Source of the DNA: Clostridia bacterium
GTDB lineage: Bacteria; Bacillota; Clostridia; Christensenellales; Aristaeellaceae
Direction of reading: 5' to 3'
DNA length: 38,108 nucleotides
NCBI GenBank assembly: GCA_017512905.1
Contig: JAFWEL010000071.1
Coordinates: 1-38,108, forward strand
In this document: piece by piece, positions 24,001 to 31,488 of the stretch
Numbering within the stretch: the stretch's first letter is position 1
How the letters are laid out: the number at the start of each line of letters is the position of its first letter
Translations under genes and position numbers: made by a program
The notes under the pieces: model-generated
The model's input: only the letters and a program-made list of their open reading frames with translations
Told to the model about the DNA's origin: nothing
Databases searched by the model: none

Positions 24001-24150
24001 CCGGTTGAACAGCGGGGCCGACTGCAGCAGCCAGGTCAGCACCATCGCCGCCACGCCGATGAGCACAATAACGGCAGGCAGCGACCCCATCGGACGGGTG
24101 TGCTGCCATGCCGATCTTCTCTTTTTCTTTCCTGCGGATTGGTTTGCCAC
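21094..24150 (-). CDS. Surface CotH-kinase protein with three lamin-tail domains and a chitobiase-type C-terminal fold
   Basis: This 1018-residue membrane-anchored protein has one helix (about 23-42), then lamin-tail domains near 60-175, 220-340 and 376-490, a chitobiase/beta-hexosaminidase C-terminal-type domain (about 515-595, YYTLDCTDPTESSTLYTGP) and a CotH domain (about 620-1000). CotH motifs seen are GIKLHGQFSR (671-680), KAFKV (685-689), YWGHYNLRER (760-769), MAVEMYTGNTD (839-849) and the metal-binding FDLDWSF (870-876). CotH of Bacillus is an atypical kinase that phosphorylates spore-coat proteins; here the target is probably extracellular. GTG 24150 has GGAGG seven bases upstream. It is the first gene of the surface operon, with a promoter at 24192-24220. 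Spore coat or vegetative surface cannot be decided. Confidence 0.93.
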   Translation of the reverse strand: MANQSAGKKKRRSAWQHTRPMGSLPAVIVLIGVAAMVLTWLLQSAPLFNRRSGAQGESAGLRISEVMSANASTRAGNAAGIEDWIEIENASDSPIDLTGYALVRQTKPAQAFAFPGGILQPGAFVVVHADGSGKAQQADGYHAPFRLPASGETLALLDKGGKGVDLVEIPALARDQVYCRDGSGQWQVSDAPTPGLANRVERYGDGEESARAVAVTPGPLEITEVMADNCTFFMDETGACPDYVEIHNTSSGPVNLGDWYLSDKADKLLRWQFPSISLPADGYLAVHCSGSDRKDDPAHLHANFRISNKGDDVFLTDANGNTVSHVRVLAMEPDQSYSLLETGWSKQFSPSPNYPNTPEGADAAAREIMQRNDKGVRITEVLASSSKSNDWIELYNGTSEAVDLSGWGLSDNAGRPRKWQFPAGTAIQPGAYLGVFANGMDAVAEGRIQTNYRLSTDGGYSVVLSEPGGRIVDRLFVPMQYEDISYGRTDDGTGLRFFTQVTPGTANSGPAYYGRAPRPIYSVEGGMYHTGDTVTVELSVPSNCRVYYTLDCTDPTESSTLYTGPIQVTGTTILRTRVYGEGYLESIMDSQSYLYDVNNGNGTVFVVSLVSDPYNLSSDEAGIMVKGPNAEPKYPFGSMNKGANFWMDWEREAHVEVFNPDGSTMISQECGIKLHGQFSRAEKQKAFKVIARSKYGANRFEAPIFSHRPYTEYQSFLLRSSSEDGYKTRFRDALLQRLAEGGCVDYQETEFGVLYIDGQYWGHYNLRERICKSNICQFEGWEGDEDDIDLIKANTNVMQGSNETMVQLLDYVTSHDMNTAEAYEVLDNAIDIQNYIEYMAVEMYTGNTDTLNVKRYRNPKKDGKWKWVLFDLDWSFSVDTNSPQRWLTPGGMGNNLRTDNKLFIACMKNETFVDRFLTYLGEKMATTYSADSIKAMVDEFYNAIAPLMPDHYARWEFSESEHKSAIREFVRYAEKRPYRMLQFMKYNKYLPLTQSQFEHYFGDVMAQVGVSFDEIKKP

Positions 24151-24191
24151 TCGGCTTCCTCCGTTATCGTTCGCAAAATTTCGCTTTATAT

Positions 24192-24220
24192 ATTATAATA
24201 CAGTTTCACCATCACCGCAA
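24192..24220 (-). promoter_or_regulatory. Promoter of the CotH operon
   Basis: On the minus strand TTGCGG (24215-24220) and TATAAT (24192-24197) are 17 bases apart, about 42 bases upstream of the GTG start. The -10 is perfect and the -35 keeps only TTG. Confidence 0.65.
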
Positions 24221-24264
24221 GATGGCAGGCCCCGGTCGGGCAGGTAAAATGTTGGGCGAGGGTG

Positions 24265-24305
24265 AAATTCTGATTTATCGGGCACAGCTCGATAAATCAG
24301 AATTT
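24265..24305. repeat. Solo palindrome, A-type arms
   Basis: AAATTCTGATTTATCGGGC and GCTCGATAAATCAGAATTT surround ACA (41 bp). It overlaps the last codons of the PIG-L deacetylase gene and supplies its TGA stop. Confidence 0.9.
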
Positions 24306-26078
24306 TCTCCTTCTCCTCCGCCGCTTCTGTCCCTGCGTATACCGCCAGCCGTACCAGGCGCCGACGGCGATGGCGGCGACGCCCGCGCCGATCATCAGGA
24401 TGGGCAGCAGGGTGCTGCCGTCCCGCTCATTGGCGGTTGCGGGTTGGGCGGCTGTCAGCGGCTGGCCCGCGGCCTGGACGCCCGGCTGGCCCGCGATGGC
24501 GTTCCCATCCGGCGCGACCGTGACATCCGGAGCCTCATTCACTTCGCCGGCCACATCGCTCCCATATTCATCCGCTTCAGCCTCTGTCGCCGCGTCCTCC
24601 GGGGCAGTCGCTTCGCCGGCCTCGTCGTTCCCGTTTTCATCCATTTCGCCGGTCGCAGTTTCATCGGCGGCAGCCTCCGGGAGTTCCCCGGCGTCCTGCC
24701 CTTCGTCGGCGGCTTCGTCCGTTTCCACCGAATCATCCTCCGGCTCGGGCGTCTGCTCCGGCTGGGCCTGGGCGACCTCGGCGGCGGCGGCCAGCTCCGC
24801 GGCGTCGGCCTCCTTCCGGGCCTCGATCTCGGCGGCATGCTCCGCCAGGTAATTGGCCGAGGCGTCGGGGTCGATGTGCTCCAGGAAGTCGTTCTTCGCC
24901 TCGTCCTCCCCCACGGTGGTGAAGTACAGGCCGAACTTGGCGTTGTCGTAGGTGCCGTGGCTCTTGACGGCGAAGGCGTCGGTCTGGGAGCTGTGCTCCT
25001 TCATGCCGAGCTTGGCCACCTGCAGGGCGGTCTTGCCCCCCAGGCTGTCCAGGGGGACCTCCCAGTTCATCTCCAGCGTATTTTCCTTGTAGAGGTGGTG
25101 GTAAAGCTTCTTCACCTGCCACGCGCCATACTTTTGGGCCGATTCCGGGTACTGGTCCGGGTCGGCGGCGGCGTCGATGGCGTACTTGGCGCAGCGGGCG
25201 GTGATCTTGTGCTGGTTGTGGCCGTATTCGCCATTCAGGTCCTGGGTGACGATGACCTCGGGCTTGTAGCGGCGGATGCGCTCCACCACCAGGGACAGTA
25301 TGTTGTCCTTGCCGCCCCAGAGGCTGACGCCGGCCTCGATGGAGCCCACCTTCTCGTCCTTCAGGTTGATGAAATCGGGATAGTCCTTCACGCCCATCTT
25401 CCACAGCGCGTTCAGCGCTTCGGCCCGGCGATAGCGGGCGCAGTTGGTCATGTACACCACCACGGTGGGCTTCTTCAGCGCCACGGCGTAATAGGGGATC
25501 GTGCCGCCCATGAAGATCAGCTCGTCGTCCTGGTGGGTGGACAGCACCATCAGGTCGGCCTTGTCCACCGGCGGGTTCCACAGCTGGGCGTCCGCGGGCA
25601 GCTCGCCGGCGGAATAGACCCCCATGCGGCAGATGGACTGGTCCACCGCGTTCAGCTTCAGCTGGATGTATTTCGTGTCGGGCAGCAGCTCGTACAGGCT
25701 GTAGATGTTGGGCCACATGTCCGCCTGGGTGCGGGTGCGCAGCGGCGCCATCGAGGCGTCGTACTCGGTCAGCTCGTAGGCGGTGGGGTCAAAGGTCCAC
25801 TCCACCCGCAGCCAGCCGGCCTCCACATCCTTGGGCAGCTTGACGCCCACCCACGCGCCCTTGTGCTTATAGGTCCACAGTGTGCCGGCGTTGCCGTCCA
25901 GCAGCTTGTTCATGTTGCCCTCGGACACCTTGAAGGCGCACTTCTTCGTGATGTCCGCGCCCTTGCCGCCCTCCCCACGGGCGGCGGGGAACGCCGGCAG
26001 CGCGCACAGGCACAGCGCCAAGAGGACCGACCCGGCGCGGATCGCCCCCCGAAGCATCCTCTTTATCCTTTGTCTCAT
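24297..26078 (-). CDS. Exported, membrane-anchored PIG-L/LmbE-family deacetylase
   Basis: This 593-residue protein has a signal peptide (about 1-35), a discoidin-like region (about 45-160), a PIG-L/LmbE zinc deacetylase domain (about 172-370), an acidic low-complexity stretch (about 430-545), one helix (about 563-583) and a basic tail (RRRRRRK). The zinc motif is HQDDE at 182-186 (usual HPDDE or HxDDE) with GEYGHNQH at 283-290 as the second part. PIG-L enzymes remove acetyl groups from N-acetylglucosamine-containing lipids or glycans; a cell-surface substrate is inferred from the topology. The ATG overlaps the hemW stop by four bases (ATGA), so it is translationally coupled. Its last residues Lys-Phe and its stop come from a palindromic repeat. 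Confidence 0.9.
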   Translation of the reverse strand: MRQRIKRMLRGAIRAGSVLLALCLCALPAFPAARGEGGKGADITKKCAFKVSEGNMNKLLDGNAGTLWTYKHKGAWVGVKLPKDVEAGWLRVEWTFDPTAYELTEYDASMAPLRTRTQADMWPNIYSLYELLPDTKYIQLKLNAVDQSICRMGVYSAGELPADAQLWNPPVDKADLMVLSTHQDDELIFMGGTIPYYAVALKKPTVVVYMTNCARYRRAEALNALWKMGVKDYPDFINLKDEKVGSIEAGVSLWGGKDNILSLVVERIRRYKPEVIVTQDLNGEYGHNQHKITARCAKYAIDAAADPDQYPESAQKYGAWQVKKLYHHLYKENTLEMNWEVPLDSLGGKTALQVAKLGMKEHSSQTDAFAVKSHGTYDNAKFGLYFTTVGEDEAKNDFLEHIDPDASANYLAEHAAEIEARKEADAAELAAAAEVAQAQPEQTPEPEDDSVETDEAADEGQDAGELPEAAADETATGEMDENGNDEAGEATAPEDAATEAEADEYGSDVAGEVNEAPDVTVAPDGNAIAGQPGVQAAGQPLTAAQPATANERDGSTLLPILMIGAGVAAIAVGAWYGWRYTQGQKRRRRRRKF

Positions 26079-27223
26079 ACCGTTTCTCCCATCAGCTCCA
26101 GCACCACCGCGTCCTGAACCTCCATGCCCCGGGTGGTCAGCCGCAAAAAGCCGTCCCCGGCTTCAATCAGTCCGCCCGCTTCCAGCCGCGCCAGCGCCCT
26201 TTCCCGGCCCTGATTGAAGGGCGCGCCGAAATCCCGCGCCCAGGCCGCCAGGTCCAGTCCCCTCGCCGTGCGGGTGGAGAGCATCAGCGTCTCCTCCATG
26301 GCGTCCTGCCGGGTCAGCGCCACCTCGTCCAGCCGGCGCATGCCGGAAAGGTAGTCCTCCAGGGCGTCCGGGTTGTGGAAGCGGCGTCCCCGCAGCAGCG
26401 AATGGGCCGCGCAGCCCAGGCCCAGGTAATCCCCCCGGCGCCAGTAGGTCAGGTTGTGGCGGCATTCAAAGCCGGGTTTGGCGTAATTTGAAATCTCGTA
26501 GCGCTCATACCCCGCCGCGGAGAGCCTCGATATGGCCTCCCGCTGCATGGCGTTCACCGCGTCGTCGTCGGGAACGGTCGCCGCCCCCGAAGCCACCCGC
26601 GCCGCCATCGGCGTGCCCGGCTCCACGATCAGGCTGTAGGCGGAGATGTGGTCCACCCCCAGGGCGACGGCGGCGTCCAGCGTATCCCGCCACTGGGCCA
26701 TCTCCTGCCCCGGCAGGGCGTACATCAGGTCCAGGTTGAGGTTGTCGAACCCCGCGTCCCGGGCCATGGCCACCGCCTGTTTGATCTGCGCCGCCGTGTG
26801 GATGCGGCCCAGGGCCTTCAGCAGGCCGTCGTCAAAGCTCTGGGCCCCCAGGGACAGCCGGTTCACCCCGGCCCGCCGGCAGACCGCCAGCTTTTCGGGC
26901 GTCAGCGTGCCCGGGTTGCCCTCGACGGTGATCTCGGCGTCCGGCTCAAAGGGCGCGATGCCCCGGCAGGCGTCGAGCACCCCTTCAAGGCAAGCCGCGT
27001 CCACCAGCGTGGGGGTTCCCCCGCCGATGAACACGGTGGCGATGCTGTATTGTTCAGATAACAGACCGAAGTCCGTTTCTTCCGACCAAAGTCTTATTTC
27101 TGCCTCAATTTCGTCAAAATACCGTCCCCAGTCGGCTTCCCGCCCCGGCCAGGAGGCGAAGTCGCAATAGGCGCACTTTCGGGCACAGAAGGGGATGTGG
27201 ATGTATAAGGAAAGCGGCTTCAT
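26075..27223 (-). CDS. hemW: Radical SAM heme chaperone HemW
   Basis: This 382-residue protein has the radical-SAM cysteines C13, C17 and C20 in YIHIPFCARKCAYCDF, the SAM-binding GGGTPTL (67-73), and the HemW/HemN C-terminal region (ISNYAKPGFECRHNLTYW, YLGLGCAAHSL). The first-cluster motif lacks the extra Cys (CxxxCxxCxC) of true coproporphyrinogen oxidase HemN; here the residue after the third Cys is Asp-Phe, as in HemW. It should deliver heme to target proteins, although some anaerobes carry it without evident heme use. It starts three bases after lepA with little ribosome binding signal, which implies coupling. The lepA-hemW order is common in Bacillota. Confidence 0.95.
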   Translation of the reverse strand: MKPLSLYIHIPFCARKCAYCDFASWPGREADWGRYFDEIEAEIRLWSEETDFGLLSEQYSIATVFIGGGTPTLVDAACLEGVLDACRGIAPFEPDAEITVEGNPGTLTPEKLAVCRRAGVNRLSLGAQSFDDGLLKALGRIHTAAQIKQAVAMARDAGFDNLNLDLMYALPGQEMAQWRDTLDAAVALGVDHISAYSLIVEPGTPMAARVASGAATVPDDDAVNAMQREAISRLSAAGYERYEISNYAKPGFECRHNLTYWRRGDYLGLGCAAHSLLRGRRFHNPDALEDYLSGMRRLDEVALTRQDAMEETLMLSTRTARGLDLAAWARDFGAPFNQGRERALARLEAGGLIEAGDGFLRLTTRGMEVQDAVVLELMGETV

Positions 27224-27226
27224 GGG

Positions 27227-29032
27227 TCAATCCATCTTCAGCACGGCCATGAACGCTTCGCTCGGCACGGACACGCTGCCCACCTGGCGCATGCGCTTCT
27301 TGCCCTCCTTCTGCTTTTCCAGCAGCTTCTTCTTGCGGCTGATGTCGCCGCCATAGCACTTGGCCAGCACGTCCTTGCGCAGGGCCTTGACGGTCTCCCG
27401 GGCGATGACCTTGCCGCCGATGGCCGCCTGGATCGGAATTTCAAACAACTGCCTCGGTATGGCCTCCTTCAGCTTCTCGGCGATGCTGCGGCCCCGGGGA
27501 TAGGCCCGGTCCCGGTGGACGATGATGGACAGCGCGTCGCACTGTTCGCCGTTCAGGAGCATATCCAGCTTCACCAGGTCGCTGCGCTCGTAGCCCTTCA
27601 ATTCGTAGTCGAAGGAGGCGTAGCCCCGGGTGCGGCTCTTCAGCTGGTCGAAGAAATCGTAGATGACCTCGTTCAGGGGCAGGTCGTACTTCAAAAGCAC
27701 GCGGCCGCCCTCGATGTACTTCATGTCCCGGAAGGTGCCCCGCTTGTCCTGGCACAGCTCCATGATCGCGCCCACGTAGTCCTGGGGCGTGATGACCTGG
27801 GCGTCCACCATGGGCTCCTCCATCCAGTCGATCTCCTGCACCGGGGGCAGGTTGGTGGGGTTGTCGATCATCACGGTCTCGCCGTCGGTCTTGATGACCT
27901 TGTACACCACGCTGGGGGCGGTGGTGACCAGGTCCAGGTCGAACTCCCGCTCCAGGCGCTGCTGGATGATCTCCATGTGCAGAAGGCCCAGGAAGCCGCA
28001 GCGGAAGCCGTAGCCCAGGGCCACCGAGGTCTCCGGCTCGTAGGACAGGGCCGCGTCGTTCAGGCGCAGCTTCTCCAGCGCGTCCCGCAGGCTCTCGTAG
28101 TCCGCGCCGTCGGCGGGATAGATGCCGCAGTACACCATCGGCAGCACCGGCTTGTAGCCCGGCAGCGGCTCGGCGGCGGGGTTCGCGGCCAGGGTGATGG
28201 TGTCGCCCACGTGGATGTCGGCGATGTCCTTGATGGAAGCGGCAATGTAGCCCACCTCCCCGGCGTTCAGGCTCTCCCGGGGGCTGTAGCCCAGGGGCAG
28301 GTAGGCCCCCACCTCGGTCACGTCGAATTCGCACTTGCCGGCCATCATGCGGATGCGGTCACCCACTTTCACGCTGCCGGCCTTGACCCGCACCGAGGAG
28401 ATGGCCCCGCGATAGTTATCGTAGTAGGAATCGAAGATCAGGGCCTGGAGGGGGGCGTCGATGTCGTCCTGGGGCGCGGGGATGTTGTTCACGATGTCCT
28501 CCAGCACATCCTCGATGCCCACGCCCTGCTTGGCGGACACCAGCGGGCAGCCCTCGCAGTCGATGCCGATCTCGTCCTCGATCTCCTGCCTGACCACCTC
28601 CGGCTGGGCCGAGGGCAGGTCGATCTTGTTGATCACCGGGCGGATCTCCAGGTCGTGGTCCAGGGCCATGTACACGTTGGCCAGCGTCTGGGCCTCGATG
28701 CCCTGGCTGGCGTCCACCACCAGCACCGCGCCCTCGCAGGCGGCCAGCGCCCGGGACACCTCGTAGGTGAAGTCCACGTGGCCGGGGGTGTCGATCAGGT
28801 TCAGCTCGTATTCCACGCCGTCCTTCGCCCTGTAGGGCATGCGCACCGCCTTCGATTTGATGGTGATGCCCCGCTCGCGCTCCAGCTCCATGGAATCCAG
28901 AACCTGGTCGGTCATGTCCCGCAGCTGCATCACGCCGGTCTTTTCCAGGATGCGGTCGGCCAGCGTGGACTTGCCGTGGTCGATGTGGGCGATGATGCAG
29001 AAATTGCGGATTCGACTCTGATCGTATTTCAA
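27227..29032 (-). CDS. lepA: Elongation factor 4 (LepA)
   Basis: This 601-residue ribosomal GTPase has G1 AHIDHGKST (15-23), the RGITIKSK switch, DTPGHVDF (G3) and NKIDLP (G4), and the LepA-specific C-terminal region ([21 protein letters not shown]). It acts on stalled or initiating ribosomes. TTG 29032 is preferred because it yields the usual [20 protein letters not shown] start and has GGAGG eight bases upstream; the frame is open 16 codons further into the leader. A good promoter lies at 29108-29136, and a palindromic repeat stands between that promoter and the start. It heads the lepA-hemW-PIG-L operon. Confidence 0.97.
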   Translation of the reverse strand: MKYDQSRIRNFCIIAHIDHGKSTLADRILEKTGVMQLRDMTDQVLDSMELERERGITIKSKAVRMPYRAKDGVEYELNLIDTPGHVDFTYEVSRALAACEGAVLVVDASQGIEAQTLANVYMALDHDLEIRPVINKIDLPSAQPEVVRQEIEDEIGIDCEGCPLVSAKQGVGIEDVLEDIVNNIPAPQDDIDAPLQALIFDSYYDNYRGAISSVRVKAGSVKVGDRIRMMAGKCEFDVTEVGAYLPLGYSPRESLNAGEVGYIAASIKDIADIHVGDTITLAANPAAEPLPGYKPVLPMVYCGIYPADGADYESLRDALEKLRLNDAALSYEPETSVALGYGFRCGFLGLLHMEIIQQRLEREFDLDLVTTAPSVVYKVIKTDGETVMIDNPTNLPPVQEIDWMEEPMVDAQVITPQDYVGAIMELCQDKRGTFRDMKYIEGGRVLLKYDLPLNEVIYDFFDQLKSRTRGYASFDYELKGYERSDLVKLDMLLNGEQCDALSIIVHRDRAYPRGRSIAEKLKEAIPRQLFEIPIQAAIGGKVIARETVKALRKDVLAKCYGGDISRKKKLLEKQKEGKKRMRQVGSVSVPSEAFMAVLKMD

Positions 29033-29062
29033 GGCGCAGACCTCCGTTGATGGTTTTGATGA

Positions 29063-29098
29063 GAATGATTTATCGAGCAAAGCTCGATATCAGAATTT
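29063..29098. repeat. Solo palindrome with a decayed left arm, in the lepA leader
   Basis: GAATGATTTATCGAGC and GCTCGATATCAGAATTT flank AAA. The arms are less perfect than in other copies (the outer left arm has lost its match and two bases are missing on the right). It lies downstream of the lepA promoter, so it is transcribed in the lepA leader. Confidence 0.8.
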
Positions 29099-29107
29099 AC
29101 CCGTTCC

Positions 29108-29136
29108 ATAATAGAGTATTCCTGTTAATTAATCAA
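29108..29136 (-). promoter_or_regulatory. Promoter of lepA-hemW-PIG-L
   Basis: On the minus strand TTGATT (29131-29136) and TATTAT (29108-29113) are separated by 17 bases. Transcription would begin near 29101 and give a leader of about 70 bases containing the palindrome. Confidence 0.75.
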
Positions 29137-29139
29137 GGC

Positions 29140-30072
29140 TTACAGCGCCCTTCGGCCCTTCAGGCGCTCGGTGTTGCGGTCGATATCGCCCTTCAGGGCC
29201 TTCATCTCCTCGGTGGCGGACTGCTCGTCGTAAAGCAGGTCGATCAGGGCCTGCTGGTCGCGCAGCAGGCTGCCCCGGATGCTGCCGGTGGGCTCCAGCG
29301 TGGCGACCAGCTGCTCCCGGCCCTGCTCGATCCGCTGGCCCATGGCGTTGCGTCGCTCCTCGACCTCCCGGCGCAGCCTTTCGGTCTCGGCGCGGATGGC
29401 GTTCATCCGCTCATTGATGCGCTCCGTGCGGTAGATGACCTCCGGATAGGCGTCGGCGAAGCGGCTGTAGAAGTAGTTGCGGTCGCTGAGCAGCAGCCGG
29501 ACCTCCTTGCTGATCTGTTCGGTGTTGTCCGCCTCGCTGGTTTCGACCCCGGTCTTGACCAGCTTCAGCACGAAGTGGGTCACCACATAGTCCGCCGCGA
29601 TGACCACCAGCAGCACGCAGGCGATGATCGCGCGCGCCCGCAGGCTGATGCGGTCGAACAGCTTAAACAGCAGCGGGTTGGCCACATATTCGATGCCCAC
29701 GCCCGCCAGGCCGAACAGGATCAGGTTGCCGATCCACACCCGGCCGTTCAGGTTCATGGGCTTCTGGCTGTAATCCCACCAGCGGGCGTGGAAGCGCTTT
29801 TCCATGATCCAGCTGGCCACGTATTCCACCGTGCCGCACAGGAAGAAGGAGATCAGGAACGTGGTGCCGACGGAGTGCTCGACGCCGGCGATGGCGTTGA
29901 CACCCAGGGTGATCAGCACCGCCCCGAAGCCGTAGATGGGCAGCCAGGGCCCCGTGAGGAAGCCCCGGTTGATGAAGCGGTGAAACTGGCGGTATTTCAG
30001 GATCACCTCCATGCACCATCCCGCGATGGCGTACACGAAGAACAGCAGCACCAGGTTGACGATCGGTTCCAT
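29140..30072 (-). CDS. Membrane protein of the CmpB-like (ABC_trans_CmpB, putative ABC permease) family
   Basis: This 310-residue protein has about five membrane helices in residues 1-185, with the family signatures AGWCMEVILK and FINRGFLTGPWLPIYGFG near the N-terminus, then a charged, largely helical cytosolic tail (about 190-310) that probably forms a coiled coil (ERINERMNAIRAETERLRRE). The family is annotated as a putative ABC permease, but no ATPase accompanies it here and its function is unknown. GGAGGGGG precedes the ATG. It lies 16 bases after the EamA transporter gene and is probably co-transcribed with it. Confidence 0.88.
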   Translation of the reverse strand: MEPIVNLVLLFFVYAIAGWCMEVILKYRQFHRFINRGFLTGPWLPIYGFGAVLITLGVNAIAGVEHSVGTTFLISFFLCGTVEYVASWIMEKRFHARWWDYSQKPMNLNGRVWIGNLILFGLAGVGIEYVANPLLFKLFDRISLRARAIIACVLLVVIAADYVVTHFVLKLVKTGVETSEADNTEQISKEVRLLLSDRNYFYSRFADAYPEVIYRTERINERMNAIRAETERLRREVEERRNAMGQRIEQGREQLVATLEPTGSIRGSLLRDQQALIDLLYDEQSATEEMKALKGDIDRNTERLKGRRAL

Positions 30073-30088
30073 CGGTATTCCCCCTCCC

Positions 30089-31015
30089 TCACGACTGCGG
30101 CAACGGCCTGCGCCGGCGGGGCAGCGGCAGCTGCACCAGCACGATGGCCAGGAACATCACCGCGCAGCCCGCCAGCTCCCGGGGTCGCATCCGCTCGCCC
30201 AGCACCAGCGCGCCGCCGATGGCCGCGAACACCGATTCCAGGCTCATCAGCAGCGAGGCCACCGTGGGGTCGGTGAAGCGCTGGGCCACGATCTGCAGCG
30301 TATAGCCCACGGCGCCGGACAGGATGCCGCAGTACAGTATCGGCGCCGCCGCCGAGGCCATCATATCCCAGGTGGGCGCTTCCAGCAGGAAGGCCGCCGC
30401 CACGCATACGATGGCCGCGACGACGAACTGCGCCGCGGACATGCGTATCGGGTCCGCTTTGGGGGCGAAGTGGTCGATGCACAGGATCTGGCCGCTGAAC
30501 AGCACTGCGCACACGCACACCATCGCGTCTCCCCGGGTCAGGCTGAAGTCCTCGTTCACGCACAGCAGGTACATCCCCGCCACGCCCACCAGCACCGCCA
30601 GCCACACCAGCCAGGTGTTGCGCTTGCGAAACAGCACGAAATTGATCACGGGCACCAGCAACATGTACATGGCCGTGATGAACCCGGCCTTGCCCGCGGA
30701 GGTGGTCACCAGGCCCATCTGCTGCATCACGGTGGCCGCCGCCAGGAACACCCCGGCGCTCAGTCCGCCCATCAGGCTGGCCCGGTTCCGGCGCGCCCGC
30801 TCCGCCGCGGGACGGCTGTCCCTCCGGCCGGTCAGCAGCGCCACCAGCCCCACCGCCACCGCGGAAAGCACCATCCGCGCCGCGCAGAAGGTGATCGGCC
30901 CGATGCTGTCCATGCCCTGGCGCTGGGCCACGAAGGCCATGCCCCAGATCAACGCCGTCAGCACCAGCAGCCCGTTTCCCAGCAGCCGCCGGCTGCCCGC
31001 CCTTTGCTCTTCCAT
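30089..31015 (-). CDS. EamA/DMT-family transporter
   Basis: This protein of about 308 residues has ten predicted membrane helices in two EamA repeats (GLLVLTALIWGMAFVAQRQG near the start and GGALVLGERMRPRELAGCA near the end). Such transporters export or import amino acids, nucleotides or other metabolites; the substrate is not evident. ATG 31015 is preferred to the GTG at 31057, because the promoter at 31059-31087 would start transcription near 31052, downstream of that GTG. The ribosome binding site of the ATG (GGGAAGGG) is somewhat distant, so the exact start stays open. Confidence 0.9.
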   Translation of the reverse strand: MEEQRAGSRRLLGNGLLVLTALIWGMAFVAQRQGMDSIGPITFCAARMVLSAVAVGLVALLTGRRDSRPAAERARRNRASLMGGLSAGVFLAAATVMQQMGLVTTSAGKAGFITAMYMLLVPVINFVLFRKRNTWLVWLAVLVGVAGMYLLCVNEDFSLTRGDAMVCVCAVLFSGQILCIDHFAPKADPIRMSAAQFVVAAIVCVAAAFLLEAPTWDMMASAAAPILYCGILSGAVGYTLQIVAQRFTDPTVASLLMSLESVFAAIGGALVLGERMRPRELAGCAVMFLAIVLVQLPLPRRRRPLPQS

Positions 31016-31058
31016 GCGCTCATCGCCCTTCCCGGATGGATCATCCTTTGTTTTCACT

Positions 31059-31087
31059 ATGATAGCATCCTGAAATTGAGAAGTAAA
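31059..31087 (-). promoter_or_regulatory. Promoter of the EamA-CmpB-like pair
   Basis: On the minus strand TTTACT (31082-31087) and TATCAT (31059-31064) are 17 bases apart. Confidence 0.65.
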
Positions 31088-31263
31088 CCCGATTGATGTT
31101 ATATTGTCGTATTACGTCATGGGGGCATATGGTGTCGATTGGGGTCGTACAGAGCAGCATGTTCCCCGCCGTCGCGTCCCGCGCCCGCGCCTTCCGCCCA
31201 AGGACATAGCCACGCGCACCCGGAGGGAAAGGCGGCCTTTGGGGCTCACGTCAGCTTATCGAC

Positions 31264-31300
31264 AAATTCTGATTTGTCGCGCTGCGACAAATCAGAATTT
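31264..31300. repeat. Solo palindrome, G-type arms
   Basis: AAATTCTGATTTGTCGC and GCGACAAATCAGAATTT are exact complements around a three-base centre (37 bp). It lies in the 473-base gap between the divergent EamA and amylase genes (31016-31488). The rest of that gap holds the two promoters and about 175 bases (31088-31262) in which I see nothing recognisable. Confidence 0.9.
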
Positions 31301-31373
31301 CAATACCTCCAACCGCTGCGCACAAATTTCACATCCCCCTAACCCCGCCATCCTGTTTTTCCGCCAATCGGCC

Positions 31374-31401
31374 TTGAAACGCAACAAAGGCCGTGTATAA
31401 T
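31374..31401 (+). promoter_or_regulatory. Promoter of the alpha-amylase gene
   Basis: TTGAAA (31374-31379) and TATAAT (31396-31401) are 16 bases apart. A near-palindrome with arms ATTCGG and CCGAAT around GCGATCGC (31409-31429) begins at the expected start of transcription and could be an operator or leader hairpin. Confidence 0.8.
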
Positions 31402-31488
31402 GATCGAAATTCGGGGCGATCGCCCGAATAATCATAGGAAAGGTTCTTGTGCGCCGGGCACAAATGGCGCGCGGGTTTGGATAAAGAG

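Noticed and set aside
31447-31488. TTG start adding 14 residues to the alpha-amylase
   Set aside because: The family N-terminus begins at the later ATG and the TTG lies in a TTGTGC/GCACAA hairpin. It remains an open alternative since its ribosome binding signal is the better one.
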